The position numbers and the translations under genes are program-made. Source: Fusarium oxysporum f. sp. lycopersici 4287 (lineage: Eukaryota > Ascomycota > Sordariomycetes > Hypocreales > Nectriaceae). Taken from it: 64,000 bases of DNA. The number at the start of each line of letters is the position of its first letter. The first letter of the stretch is position 1. The stretch lies in assembly GCF_000149955.1 (NCBI RefSeq), contig NC_030995.1, positions 1,240,001 to 1,304,000 on the forward strand. Direction: 5' to 3'. The notes under the pieces are model-generated. The model was not told where the DNA came from, did no database searches, and saw nothing but the letters and a program-made list of their open reading frames with translations. Below are positions 1-11,342 of the stretch, in pieces.

Positions 1-213
1 CAAAGGGTTCGTTGTGACCACATTAAACCAAGCCATCTGCATTGTAACCTTGGCCGATATACTGATGGGCATGTATGCATTGTCTTTCATTTAGGCGGCC
101 CTTAGATTACTCAAATGGAACTTCAGCAAATTATTGATAGTGTGTAGTCGTGATAAATATTGGTCTTTTTGTAGCGTCTTGGCTGACCACCTTATGATTT
201 GAGCTATGCTAGT

Positions 214-1139
214 CTACTTCTCGTCTAAGTCAGTCGTGATACCAATCTCTCGTGTTGCTTCAATATCATGCTGAAGAAACTCAAGCTTGGTCTTCAGACG
301 AGCAAAGCAGTCTTTGCCCAATGGCAATCTCAGAACCTTTCCCTTCAAATCACCTGCCGCTCCCTCGCCAGTGGCCACCTCGAAGATGATGTCCACTGCC
401 TTGTTTGGATCTCCAGGTTGCTTTCCAGCTGCTTTCTCAAACTTCTGGAGTGTTGCTTCCAACAACGTTCCTTGATATGCCGTTTCGCCAGAAATATTGC
501 TCTTGATGCTGGCTTCGAGGAAATTTGTACGGAACGCACCGGGCTCAACCAGCAAAACATTGATACCGAACTCTTTGACCTCCTTCGACAGACTCTCGCT
601 TAGACCTTCGAGAGCGAACTTGCTGGCACTGTAGAGGCCGCAGCTGGGCTGAGCATCTTGGCCGGCGATACTGCTAATGTTGATGATGGTACCGGAACCC
701 CGGCTTCTCATTCCGGGGAGGGCAGCTTGAATGGTGTAGAGAGGACCAAATAAATTTGTCTGGACCTGATGTTCGGCCTCGGCCTCCCTTATCACAGGCT
801 TTAGTGTGCGCTCAGTCATTTTAACAATACAGGGCTTACTCACGTAAAGAGCTCGATGCCTCCCAAGACGGAGTATCCAGCGTTATTCACCAGAAAGTCG
901 ATCCTCCCGTAAGCCTTCTCTGCATCTTGGACTTTCTTGGTAATGCTAGCCTTGGATTCAGTCAGATCAATGGTGACGATCTTTCCGCCAGCTTCTTCGA
1001 GTTGGCGGATAGCATCGGCTGATCTTGTTGTGTCTCGGACAGTTGCAATGACTCTGTGTCCTGCTTTCAAGACTCGCAAGCTGAGAAGCAGGCCAAGGCC
1101 GTTGGAGCTTCCGGTAATGAACCAAACTGGAGTCGTCAT
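214..1139 (-). CDS. Short-chain dehydrogenase/reductase (classical SDR)
   Basis: NAD(P)-dependent oxidoreductase of the classical SDR family, substrate unknown, probably cytosolic. Two exons (1139-844 and 787-214) flank a 56-nt intron (788-843, GTGAGT...AAG) and give 289 aa. The nucleotide-binding TGSSNGLG is at residues 9-16, NNAG at 85-88, the catalytic Ser lies in ISSIAG and the YSASK Tyr/Lys pair at about 151/155. The start at 1139 puts the Rossmann motif at the usual distance from the N terminus; an in-frame ATG at 1166 would add nine residues. The sequence downstream of YxxxK resembles oxidoreductases annotated as retinol/ketoreductase-like. It is the first gene of the accessory block and lies about 0.5 kb from the end of the first GARS-like gene, so it could be a tailoring enzyme. 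Membership is an inference from position only. Confidence 0.9.
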
Positions 1140-1166
1140 TTTGGCCTGATTCTTGATACGACTCAA

Positions 1167-1675
1167 TGCGAGATTCTGTGTAAGTGTCTCGATCTGTTGA
1201 TTTTTTGGTTGATTGATTAATATGCGCTGATACTGTGTCTTATAGTGTCGGCATCACGGACTTAATGGTTCCCTATTCCCGTTTAACTTCGTTTGGCGAC
1301 AAGCATTTGGTGATGAAGCTCCACACCATCTTACTTATCACCGATCACGTATCGGAAATACAATAACGACGCCGGTATGCTCATAGGCACAGTTCCGACG
1401 TTAACTAAGGTAACAATCTGGAGTTTTTGGTCATTTGCCAGTGGTATCTGAACGTCGAGATCTGCTATTTCCTCTGATACATATTCTAACCCAACTGGAA
1501 AAGCTCTTAGTACGAAAGAAGAGTAAATGGTTCAAAAGACCTATAACAATATGGTTCTCTAGTAGCCAATCTAAGTGAGAGTATGTGAGTGAGTCTGAAA
1601 ACATTACCTTTCAGTCTGACAAGTAGGAAATTCAGCTTTCTCTTTATGGACCATTACAAGTCCAATTGCAGACCT
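1167..1675. other. Intergenic, SDR / GARS-like 1
   Basis: Non-coding stretch between the SDR start and the 3' end of the first GARS-like gene. I see no credible ORF, RNA gene or repeat. It should hold the SDR promoter (close to 1167-1300) and the terminator of the neighbouring gene, which is transcribed in the same direction. Confidence 0.5.
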
Positions 1676-3083
1676 TTACCACGAAGAGAGAATTTGACCG
1701 ATGTCCGTCCTTAGATATTTCCCCTTGAAAATGATCTCTCGGGCGCCGCTGTAAGCTCCTTTGATGGCTTCTTCTGTGGAATCGGCTATGCAAACCACCG
1801 CCAAAACCCTCCCACCTTGAGTCACGAGGCGATCTCCTGCCCACGAGGTGCCTGCATGGAAGACGAACACATCTATGAGAACGCTTAGACATAGGATAGC
1901 CTTGGAGCCAGGGGCGACATCTTACCTTGCGGCAATGCTCCAAAGTCGATGAACTCGCCTACTTGATACCCATCCACTGGAGGCCACTACTAGCGAAATG
2001 GCGGCCTTTGGCTGGAACTCCATGTGTACTCGCTCCAGCTGCGCCTCGGTACATGCTATCATTATATCTGCAAGATCTGAGGCATCGTCTAGGAGTGGAA
2101 ACAAGGCTTGTGCCTCGGGATCGCCAAACCGGGCGTTATATTCCAGGAGCTTTGGGCCATCAACAGTCTGCATTATTCCAGTGCAGATAAACCCAACGAA
2201 CTTATGATCTAGAGTTTGTCAGTGCAGTAATTGATAGGAACGAATACGGGGTCACCTTGCTTTCGTTCTCGAGACCCAGGATAGTTGGTTCTAGGATCGT
2301 CTGCTGGATTTCCAGAATTTCCTCGACATTGAAAAAGTCTGATGGGATACAAACTCCCATACCGCCTGTATTAGGTCCAAGGTTTCCGTCATATATTCTC
2401 TGGGCATCTTGTCCGACTGGGAACAGCCTCCATACCTTTTCATCCGTGATTATGGTGACACTCAATTCACGACCAACCAGGAACTCCTCAATGACGATTT
2501 CTTCTCCAGCTTCGCCGAAAACACGCTCAACCATGAGCTTGTTAACAGCATCTTCGGCTTTCTCCTTCGTGTTACAAAGAAACACACCCTTTCCTGCTGC
2601 CAGACCTGATGCTTTCACAACATGTCTGCTTGTTGGCTGGCTTTGCAGGAACAAGCTAGCTTCAGATGGTGATGAGAAGCTTTGATAGCTTGCAGTAGGT
2701 ATCTTGTGGCGTTCCATAAAGGCTTTCGCCCACCTCTTGGAACCTTCGATCTTCGCTACTTTCTTAGAAGGTCCAAAAACTCGAAACCCCCGGGTTTCAA
2801 AGAAGTCCACTGCCCCGAATATGATTGATGAGTCAGAACATGGAACAACCAGATCCACACGATGGGTTTCAGCAACCCCCAACAGTCCTGTAAGATCCGT
2901 GGCCTTTATATCAGGGTCGCAGTTCTTAATCTTGGTTGATCCGCGAGCCGTACCGCCATTGCCAGGAGCACAAATGATTAAATCGACCTTAGGGGACTTG
3001 CTCAGTGACCAAGCGATTGCATGCTCCCTCCCTCCCTCGCCAATCAACATTACACGAATCTTGCCAGCGTGAAAGAAGCTCAT
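1676..3083 (-). pseudogene. GARS-like (PurD) ATP-grasp ligase 1, one-base frameshift
   Basis: Homologue of phosphoribosylamine-glycine ligase, an ATP-grasp enzyme that joins an amine to a glycine carboxylate. Exons are 3083-2256, 2200-1926 and 1872-1676; introns 2201-2255 and 1873-1925 have good splice sites. Visible motifs are GEGGREHA near the N terminus, the ATP-loop SGLAAGKGV, EEFLVGRE, GPNTGGMGV and NARFGDPEAQ, and the C-terminal FHAGT and GGRVLAV blocks. The QDHKR loop reads QDAQR. Summed exons give 1300 nt, one more than a multiple of three. The shift lies about 1966-1978, where the frame moves between SSG and GYQVGEF. Without it the protein would be about 432 aa, normal for PurD. There is no AIRS domain, unlike the fungal purine enzyme. 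It is divergent to the PLP enzyme. The lesion may be a true mutation or an assembly error. Confidence 0.85.
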
Positions 3084-3690
3084 GATAAGTTATAAATGTG
3101 GTGGCAGCGCTGGATGGAGATCGGGCGTTTCGATGCCGGTTTTCGTCAAAAAGGTTTATTTGTACTTTGTCGTGTACTGAGGTCAAGAAATCCCCCCGTG
3201 CCTTATACTCTCCAAAAATCACTTCGGCATCTGACAACGGCTATGAAGGCCAACAGCCGTTCGCATAGTCACTGGAAATGCTCCAATATCGTCAACACCT
3301 CTCGGCAAGCGCGTTTCGATACTTGCACTACTTGCATGCTGTCACGTCGTATTCTTGACGCCCGTGTGGGATTCGATGGGTGCCATGGCTCTGTCGAATT
3401 TACAATTGCATCGGAATATCAGGCTATAAGCCTACACCGAGGTTACACAAGTGAACGGTGGCTGTTTCACATACTACCCATTGAGAACGATGGTGGTAAC
3501 ATGAGTCCACCCCTACGAAAATAGTGGTCGTGCTGGTGCCAAAGGTATTCTGATGTCCAGTGTCCTCTGTTCTAATATGTCTGAAAGGCCCTGGAGTTCT
3601 TCTCAACTCAGCAATGAAAATATCTACTGGGCCTCTCCCTCAAGCATCTTATGTAAGGCCGGTATACCAAATACATAATTTTGCTTCAGC
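3084..3690. promoter_or_regulatory. Divergent promoter region, GARS-like 1 / PLP enzyme
   Basis: 607 bp separate the start codons of the minus-strand GARS-like 1 and the plus-strand PLP enzyme, so one shared control region probably drives both. I found no convincing palindromic zinc-cluster site or TATA box by eye. The short ORFs inside it show no family resemblance. Confidence 0.5.
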
Positions 3691-4821
3691 ATGTCTTTTT
3701 ATTCACGGATGAATATATTGTCAACATACGAAAGGATACGCCACTTAACTCGCAAAACACCTTTGGTCACTTCACACGACCTAGCCAAAATGGTTTCAAG
3801 AACATGCAATCACCTAGAAGGTGTTACGATTATTCTGAAGTGCGAGAACCTTCAGTTGTCCGGCTCCTTTAAATACCGAGGGGCTCTAAACAAACTGCTT
3901 CGATTGAGTCCCGAGCAATTGGATCGTGGTTTGGTGACATATAGCACTGGTATGTAAATTAAATAGCCTAGACACAACTGATTATATTTCGGTGGACTTG
4001 TACTAAAATGATACTTGGGATCAGGAAACCATGCTCTGGCCCTTCTGATGGCTACAGAACAGATGTCCAAAGTCCGTGGACAGACCATACCAATCCAGAT
4101 CTACGTCCCTTCATCAGCCTCAAATGACAAAATTTCCGCAATAAAATCCTACTGCACCTCTCCCACCACAGTTGTCCTCCAAGAAAATGGACTGGACCGG
4201 TGCGCAAAGGAAGCAATGGAGGCTTGTAAAAGTATGAGGATGACATTTGTTCCACCGGCCAACGATTCGAACATAATACTGGGCCAGGCAACAGCTGCTG
4301 TAGAATTCCAGGATCAGCTTGCAGCCGACCATCTTGGCGAGCTCGATGCAATAGTTGTACCGTGTGGTGGAGGGAGTCTTTTATCCGGTTGTGCGTCTTG
4401 GTTTCGAGGCGTACCAACTCAAGTCTGGGGCGCCGAGCCTCAATTTGATGGCCCAGGCCTCCGTGCAAGTTTGAAAGCGGGTATAATATTGCCAAAACAA
4501 AAGTCTATGGGAATGACGATCGCAGATGGACAGCGGACAACACTCAGCCCCACGAGCTGGGCAATCCTGCGCGATCAAACAAATCTTCAAGATTCCGTCG
4601 TCGTTACAGAGGCGCAAATACGCAAGTCGATGTCACTCTACCATGGAGAATTTGGTGGCATCATTGAGCCAAGTTCCGCAGTTGCGATGGCAGCATGTTT
4701 TGAGGTTGCACAGCGTCAAGTGGCAATTCACAATGCTACCACTGCCACGGAAATTGGCGTGATACTCAGTGAAGGTAATATCAGTGCCGGAACTTTTCAT
4801 AGATTGGTAAACGGACACTGA
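3691..4821 (+). CDS. Fold-type II PLP enzyme (serine/threonine dehydratase / serine racemase family)
   Basis: Pyridoxal-phosphate enzyme of the tryptophan-synthase-beta fold. Members deaminate or racemise serine or threonine, or do beta-replacement on activated serine. Exons 3691-3949 and 4025-4821 surround a 75-nt intron (GTATGT...CAG) and give 351 aa. Visible features are the PLP lysine in SGSFKYRG (about K61), the STGNHA loop (85-90) that grips the cofactor carboxylate side, and the glycine-rich phosphate loop PCGGGS near 199-204. It contains no ACT domain, so it is not a classical allosteric biosynthetic threonine deaminase. It sits between GARS-like 1 (divergent) and GARS-like 2 (170 bp downstream, same strand). 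This placement suggests it supplies an amino acid or aminoacrylate-derived building block to the ligases. The exact reaction cannot be read from sequence. Confidence 0.9.
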
Positions 4822-4991
4822 AGGAGAGTATTCCTTATTGACTGGGTGGGTAAGCGTTGACCTTAAGAGATCTTTGGCCCTGTTGGTTCTCGTGGCATTT
4901 CTTTGGCCCTTTACTGCAATGTTAATATTCTTTCTTGAAATCTCGAACAATCAAATGCTGAAGAATCATGTTTACACAGACCAGGCTACGA

Positions 4992-6545
4992 ATGCTTCCG
5001 GAACCCTTGCGGGTTTTATTGTTGGGCTCTGGCGGCAGAGAACATGCTCTTGCATGGAAACTCTGCCAGTCCCCTCTTGTTGAGCTTATCGTTGTATGTC
5101 CAGGAAATGTGGCGACAGAGAAACTTACCAAGACGAAAAATTGCAAATATGAGTTACTTGAACAAGCTCTCAGTGTTTCTAAGAGTCGCAACATCAACTT
5201 GGCTGTCTTCACCAACGAAGCAGACCTAGCAGCAGGGGCCGTGGACTTGTTCTCTCAGGGTAACATTATTCTCGAATCGCATCACCATCCAACAGCTACA
5301 TCAACTCTAATTCTTTATTCAGTGGTATGGCTAACTCGTTCACAGAGGGAATACCATGCATTGGGCCGCCAAAGAAAGCGTCGCTGCTTGAAACCTCGAA
5401 GGTCTTCGCAAAACGATTTATGAGCAAAAATAACATCCCAACGGCCACCTATGGCCATTTCTCGTGTTACGAAGAGTCTCTTCTTTTTCTAGAAGATCAA
5501 TTCGCTCAAGGGAGGAGAAAGGTAGTCCTCAAACATCCCGGCATCGGAGCCAGGCAAGGTGTCTTCGTTATCGAAACGCTTGAAGAAGCAAAACAAACAT
5601 TAGTCGCTGAATTCGGCGGGCAACCATGTGGTACATCTCGTCAGCCAGACTTTGATATACTTATTGAAGAATTCCTCGAGGGTCGCGAGTTTACCATCAT
5701 GGCTCTTACAGATGGCCGAAATTTCACCATGTTTCCCTCCTACCTAGACTTCAAGACACGCAAAGAAAACAATCAAGGCCCGATGACTGGGGGTATGGGC
5801 TGCGTGTGCCCTACGATAAGGTGTACTGAGTCCATGTTTCAAGCTTTGGCGCAAGGCTTTATGGCGCGCACAATTGCAGGCTTGGGTAAAGAAGGTATGT
5901 ATTCATCATGATCACTCAATTACAAATATTAAGCTACACTCGCCCATAGGGCTTGACTTCCCTGGATTCATTGCCATTGATGTTATTTTAACTCACGATG
6001 GGCCGATTGCCATTGAGTATGACTTAAGACTAGGTGACCCGGAAACACAGGCTTTAATGCCTCAGATACAGCCTGACCTGGATCTAGCGAAGGTTTTGGC
6101 ACAATGCCATAGCGACCAGATATCTCTTAGCTCATTACTCTTTCAAAAAGACAGGTTTGCGGCAGTTGTTGTTGCCATAACAAAGAAATATCCACTTGAG
6201 CCAGAAACCCAGCCTCTGCATGTCAATCTGACTACACCAACTCAGAAAGGTATGTCTTCAGGATTGACTGGCTATTTCGATGTTTCAATTGACTCCAGCG
6301 AAGATACGATCATATACCACAGCCATACTTTCCATCCAAGTGTACAGCCAAGCCAGCCCGTTGTGCAGGCACGAGGTGGCCGAGTATTAAGTGTATGTGG
6401 CATTGGCAATAACCTCGATGTCGCAGCTCAGAGGGCATATTCTGGCATGGAAGCAGTAAAGTTTGAAGGAATGGAGTACAGGACTGACATAGGTACTGAA
6501 CGCAGAAGTGTTTTCATTACCCAAGGTTTTGTGTGCCTTTCATAA
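4992..6545 (+). CDS. GARS-like (PurD) ATP-grasp ligase 2, divergent
   Basis: Second GARS homologue. Exons 4992-5259, 5346-5894 and 5950-6545 (introns of 86 and 55 nt, the first with a CTAAC branch site) give an open 470-aa frame. An in-frame ATG at 4968 would add eight residues; 4992 places GSGGREHALAW at the usual distance from the start. Family blocks kept are GIPCIGPP, EEFLEGREFT, MTGGMG, RLGDPETQ and GGRVLSV. Two key blocks have changed: the ATP-loop GLAAGKG reads GIGARQG, and the QDHKR loop that contacts phosphoribosylamine/ATP is replaced by YLDFKTR. The central and C-terminal parts are also divergent. A shift away from glycinamide ribonucleotide synthesis, or loss of activity, is therefore likely. 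It is the only one of the three copies with an undamaged reading frame. It follows the PLP gene closely on the same strand. Confidence 0.88.
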
Positions 6546-7050
6546 TCTATGTAAGGTTTTTAATATGTCAATCAAAGGCTAGAGGTAACAGCACCCAACA
6601 TAAAACAGTAGAGCAAGCGAAACATACTTAAATTTTAACTTCTTGAGGCTGCGTATTGCTGGCACTGGACCTAACGCAAACGGCTGCCCTGGCTGATGCT
6701 TGCGAACGTAGACCTTATCAGTGCCCAACACACCCTGTATGTTGGGAGGTTTTTTTCTTTAAAAACGGAAATTTCATTGGTATGTCAGCATTTAGGCAGG
6801 TAGTAAGAGTTATATAAGTCCTCGTGTGCACAGGTCAACGTTGAGGGGGCCCTGGAAGTAAGGTGTTGAGCATCCTCACACCACCCCCACATCCCTGTGT
6901 AACCCTTTCACATCACGGCCTCCTCCTCCTTGCGCCTCCCTTTTACACCTTCCCACACCTTCCTTCTCTCCCTGCAGCCTGATTCCACCTACTCGTGTAC
7001 CCTCAAGTGACGCACTACTTTGAACACAGATCACTTCGTCTCATTAACCA
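6546..7050. promoter_or_regulatory. Promoter of GARS-like 3
   Basis: 505 bp between two plus-strand genes. A TATA-like TATATAAG starts at 6811 and a long pyrimidine-rich tract (about 6880-6990) lies just before the start codon, a common layout of expressed ascomycete promoters. No ORF is seen. Confidence 0.5.
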
Positions 7051-8490
7051 ATGAGTGGAAGAGCCCTCCAGGTGCTTGTTATCGGGAAAGGTGCCCGAGA
7101 GCATGCCTTGGCCTGGCAGCTGAGTCGAGCCAGATCAGTCAAACATGTTTTCGTATTCCCTGGCAATGCTGGCACACATGAGGTTGCAGCCAGCAACGGC
7201 ACAGCCGGGATTTCCGCCTTTGAAGGCGCCAGCAGCTCGGAATATCACGATTTGGCGAAGCGTGCCAAGGACATCGGTATAGGTTTGGTAGTTGTCGGTC
7301 CTGATGACGACGTGGTGAATGGCATCGAAGAATCCTTTCGCAAAGGTCAGGGAGCAGCTATCGACCTCTGTCTATCAACCCTAACTGACATCTCCTCTTT
7401 TTAGTTGGCGTGTCTTGCTTCGCACCTTCGCGCGAGGCCGCAGAACTTGAAGGCTCCAAAGTCTTTGCGAAGGAGTTCATGAATAAGTTTGGCATTCCGA
7501 CTGCCCACCACGGGAGTTTTGACAACCTCGAGGCTGCTAGTGCATACGTGCGCCATGTTTTCACCGACAAAGACCACCGTATCGTCATCAAAGCAGACGG
7601 TCTCGCCGCAGGGAAGGGCGTAGTTCTCCCTGAAACACCAGAAGAAGCACTGGAAGATCTTCGCAGCATCATGAGCGACGGCAAATTTTCTACAGCAGGC
7701 TCCTCAGTGGTAATCGAAGAGTACATGGACGGGTACGAGATTAGCATCTTGACCTTTAGCGACGGCAAGACCTTCTTTTCTCTTCCACCTGGGCAAGACC
7801 ACAAGCGCATTTTAGAGGGAAACAAGGGACCCAACACTGGAGGCATGGGGGTTTACTCACCTGTGCCCATGGTAACCCCAGATGTCTTACAGAAGATTGA
7901 TGAAGTCATCTTGAAACCTACATTCGATGCTCTTGCAAAAGAAGGTGAGCTGCCCATCATGTTTCGTTTCAATTCTGCTGTTAACAGCCCTCCCAGGCCG
8001 TCCTTTCTGTGGCCTGCTGTTCACTGGAGTCATGGTCACCAAATCGGGCCCTAAAGTCATTGAGTACAACGTTCGCTTCGGCGACCCGGAAACTCAAAGC
8101 TCGATGCTTCTTGTTCACGAAGACACCGACCTCGCGAGTGTCATGCTGTCATGTACAAACGAGACACTCGCATAAGTGAAAAACAGCATCAGAATTAAGT
8201 CAGGTTTTGCATGCAATGTTGTTATTGCATCCGGCGGATACCCAGGGGACTACAAAACTGGAAAGGTTGCTACATTGAGTTCTCCACCTGAGGGAGTGGT
8301 TATCTTCCATGCTGGGACCCGTAAGGAGGACCGTTTGTTGAAGACCGCGGGAGGGCGTGTCTTTTCGGTTGCTGCTTACGGTGATACCCTTGAAGAGGCA
8401 CGTCGCAAAGCATATATGGGTGTCGGCTGCGTGTCATTCGAGGACATGGTGTACAGGAAGGATATTGCTCTGGGGGGTCTAGCCAAATGA
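7051..8490 (+). pseudogene. GARS-like (PurD) ATP-grasp ligase 3, in-frame TAA
   Basis: Third GARS homologue and the one closest to canonical PurD: GKGAREHA, KADGLAAGKGV, GQDHKRI, GPNTGGMGVYSP, NVRFGDPETQ, ASGGYPGDY and FHAGT are all present. Exons are 7051-7345, 7405-7944 and 7997-8490 with introns of 59 and 52 nt. The joined length (1329 nt) is a multiple of three, but codon 338 is TAA (8173-8175). It falls between the end of the ATP-grasp domain and the C-terminal domain, after NETLA. Reading continues in the same frame to a TGA at 8488 with clear PurD homology, so this is a nonsense codon and not a splice problem; no intron fits there. Normal termination gives 337 aa instead of 442. Readthrough or a base-call error are alternatives. 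The protein lacks the AIRS domain of the fungal housekeeping enzyme. Confidence 0.87.
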
Positions 8491-8725
8491 GGAGCAGTGC
8501 CACCACGCCGTATCCTGAATCAGTTCAAGGATGTAAGAGCTGAGGTATAGCTTAGTTACACTTGTTATTCCTATACAACCAAGTCCAGGATGCTGTATCT
8601 ACAGATACTTAGGTAAGTGTTCAACTGACAATGCTCACCAGTCTGGTGTAGCGCCTATCGACCACGATGCGCAACAGCCTTTTGCTCGCTCCGTGAATAT
8701 CGCTTTTCTCAAAGTCGACTTCATC

Positions 8726-10674
8726 CTACAGTCCACGCGTTCTGACATGCACAGGCATACCATTCTTGACTCGTGGCGGCGAGTCTGTTCCAACTTGATA
8801 GCAACGATCACCCCAGACAGTCGGTCGTGCCTTTTCAGAGTTTGTAGTTCCACTGTACGAAAGGCTTTGGTCAGTAACGCAGTCCGCGATGTGATTGAGA
8901 AACCAGGAGACTTACTTGATCCGATCCCATTCTTCCCATGCACACTCGACATCGAAGCATCTCGCTACCAGTACCATGGCCAGCTTTATCTCGACGGTGG
9001 CAAGATGTTGCCCAATGCAAACCCGTGGCCCGGCCTCGAATGAACGCCAGCCGTTGGGTGGGGGGTACAAGGGATCCTGCGGATCAGTGACAAGAAAACG
9101 TTCTGGAAGAAACTCCCAGGCTCTATGCCAGATCTCAGGGTCACGGTGAATTGCATATGACCCATCCCAAACAATGAAGTCCTCAGTTGGCAGCTTCTTC
9201 CCTTCAAATCCAGGATCGGAGCCCGGAGGACCCACGAGGAAGAACCCGGGCTCGCCACGACGCATTGAACCGACGTTGGTATGATAACGCATAGATTCAC
9301 GAAGGACAGCTAGTGTGTAAGGGAGCTGGTTTAGCAACTGTGGGTTCTCCCTTATCACATCTGCAACACCCCAGGCATTCGAGCCAAGGACTGCATCATG
9401 CTCCTCTCGCAATTTGGCCAAAACCTTTGGATATTCGCTGAGCAGGCGGAAAAGCCAAGCAATAGTTGCCGCAGTGATATCAAAACCTGCAAAGAGGAAA
9501 GTATTGATCTGCCCAATGGCCATCTCCAGGAAGTCAGCGTCAAGCTCCATGTTCGATTGGTCCTTGCTGTCCTGTCCCACTCCTTTCTGTTCAGCTCTCT
9601 CGGCATCGAGAGCCTGTACGATTAGATCGACTAGTGTCTTTCCCTTCGCTGTGCGATCCTGCTGAAGCTTGTTCATGCGCTCTTGAAGGGCAGGAGTGAA
9701 GCTTTTGACAAGAGTTCTGTAGTCCTGCCAGAGTTTGAAATGGCGCCACGGATTGTAGTATTGGATGAAGTTGGCAGGATTGACGAAGAAGTACAGCCTA
9801 GAAATGCTGTCAAGAAGGGCGGCGCAAACAGGTGAGCTTCTTCCCCACTGCTCGTGAATGCGAATGTTCCTTTGTGACGTTATTGGTATCCAGGACTTGA
9901 CGTCGGCAAATCTTTCGACATAGTGGAACTTACAGAAAGAGGCGAATGATAACATCGAGAGTGAGATTGGCAGTGGCATCTCCAAGTGGGAAGACCTCAC
10001 CCCATTCTCCGTCTTTGCCTGCTTTGCTCTTGAGAACATTGGCAAAGTCCTCCACCTCTTCAAGAATGTCTGGTAAACGACTATTGATATTTTGAATACT
10101 GAAAGCTGGGCTCAGTCTTTTACGCCAGACCTTCCACTCCGCACCTTCCATGGAGGCCAAATCGCGGTTCTTTGTGAGGGGATAAAGAACATGCTTTTGT
10201 TCATAAGCCTTGGGTAATGAGTGTTCTTGTGTGAACTGAGCCGAAACATTTGCGTTGAGAGAGATAACCATCGGGGTCGTGAAGGGCCACGTATCGATGT
10301 AAGCAACAGGTGGGCATTTTGTGCATTGAGGGAAGAGTTCTCGCCAGTTCTCTTGAATCTTTAGCATCAAGTAATCGCCGTGAGCATCAGGTGGAAGTGT
10401 TGAGACGAGTTTCCCAATAACTTCAAGGTGGCCGAGAATCATAGAATGTTTCATAATGGGCTACCCCTTGCATCAGAAACCGAAGTTATGTGGTGATGAC
10501 AGGAATACATACAATGCCCTGGTCCTTGAGAGCCTGGAACTTCTTGCGAACTCGATAACCTTTTCTGAAGGCGTGGACGAGTAACGCGACCAGTATCACG
10601 CCTGAGAAGCGGACGAAGCGCGTGAGGAGCGAGGAGCCGTCATCCTGAAGCCCAAGAAGCCACATCTTGGCCAA
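8726..10674 (-). CDS. Cytochrome P450 monooxygenase
   Basis: Microsomal haem-thiolate monooxygenase, substrate unknown. Four exons (10674-10513, 10460-9934, 9869-8916, 8852-8726) with introns of 52, 64 and 63 nt give 589 aa in one frame. An N-terminal hydrophobic segment (about residues 19-37, FSGVILVALLVHAF) followed by basic residues fits an ER anchor. The I-helix reads AGFDITAAT, so the usual first threonine after Asp is isoleucine. ExxR is ESMR, then comes PERF, and the haem loop is FEAGPRVCIG with the ligating Cys. The last exon, ending in GMPVHVRTR, is needed for the usual C-terminal strand pair; stopping at the first exon-3 stop (8914) would lose it. It is convergent with GARS-like 3 (235 bp), so it could tailor the product of that locus. 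Confidence 0.93.
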
Positions 10675-11342
10675 TGGTGTCTGTTACACTTACAAATCCT
10701 GGGGCTTGAGGATTGTGGATGCTCGGGAAATGTTGAGAAAGCCAGGTTGCATCGTCATCAGGGGAAAGATATCTTTCCTGCTGTCAGACAGCCACAAAAA
10801 CGAGATCCTGGTTGAAATTGGCCAATCAGCCGTTCAATGATAAGCTGAACTGCCCCGCTATCACTAATTGCCGTGCACCTTAAATTGATGATCAGTCAGC
10901 GGTTATTGCAGATACTTTTGCCTTCCAAGTAGTTAATGCATTTCAACAGTATTGACACTATAGCATTCACAAGGTTTGATACCCGGTGCGATGTCGTTAC
11001 AGTCTTTAACTCCCAATCAGGAAAGGCGGGTTCTGCGTTTCTATCCGTATACTCAATACTAAAAGACCGTGTGACTGGCGCGCATAGAACTGAAAAATAT
11101 GGGGGAAAGCTAGCATTATCCATCGAATCATGGCAATCTGGGGATTCGTCCTCTTGATCGAATGGCGGTGGTTGGTGAGAGGGGCCAGCATCGGTGTACA
11201 GTGCTCCGATGTGGGGTTTTGAGAGAGATACAGCATACGAGTGAACGCACGTAGCCATTCATATAATAATACCCCTCTTCTCACTTTTATATGAATTGCC
11301 CTTGTGCTTGAGTAAGTGTTCGTTACCAAGAATTCATTCATC
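10675..11342. other. Divergent intergenic region, P450 / SDR
   Basis: 668 bp upstream of both the minus-strand P450 and the plus-strand SDR, so it holds two promoters. No ORF with family resemblance, RNA gene or repeat was seen. Confidence 0.5.

Noticed and set aside
6254..6303. Possible extra intron (GTATGT...CCAG) in GARS-like 2
   Set aside because: Removing these 49 nt would shift the frame, while PurD homology continues downstream in the unspliced frame.
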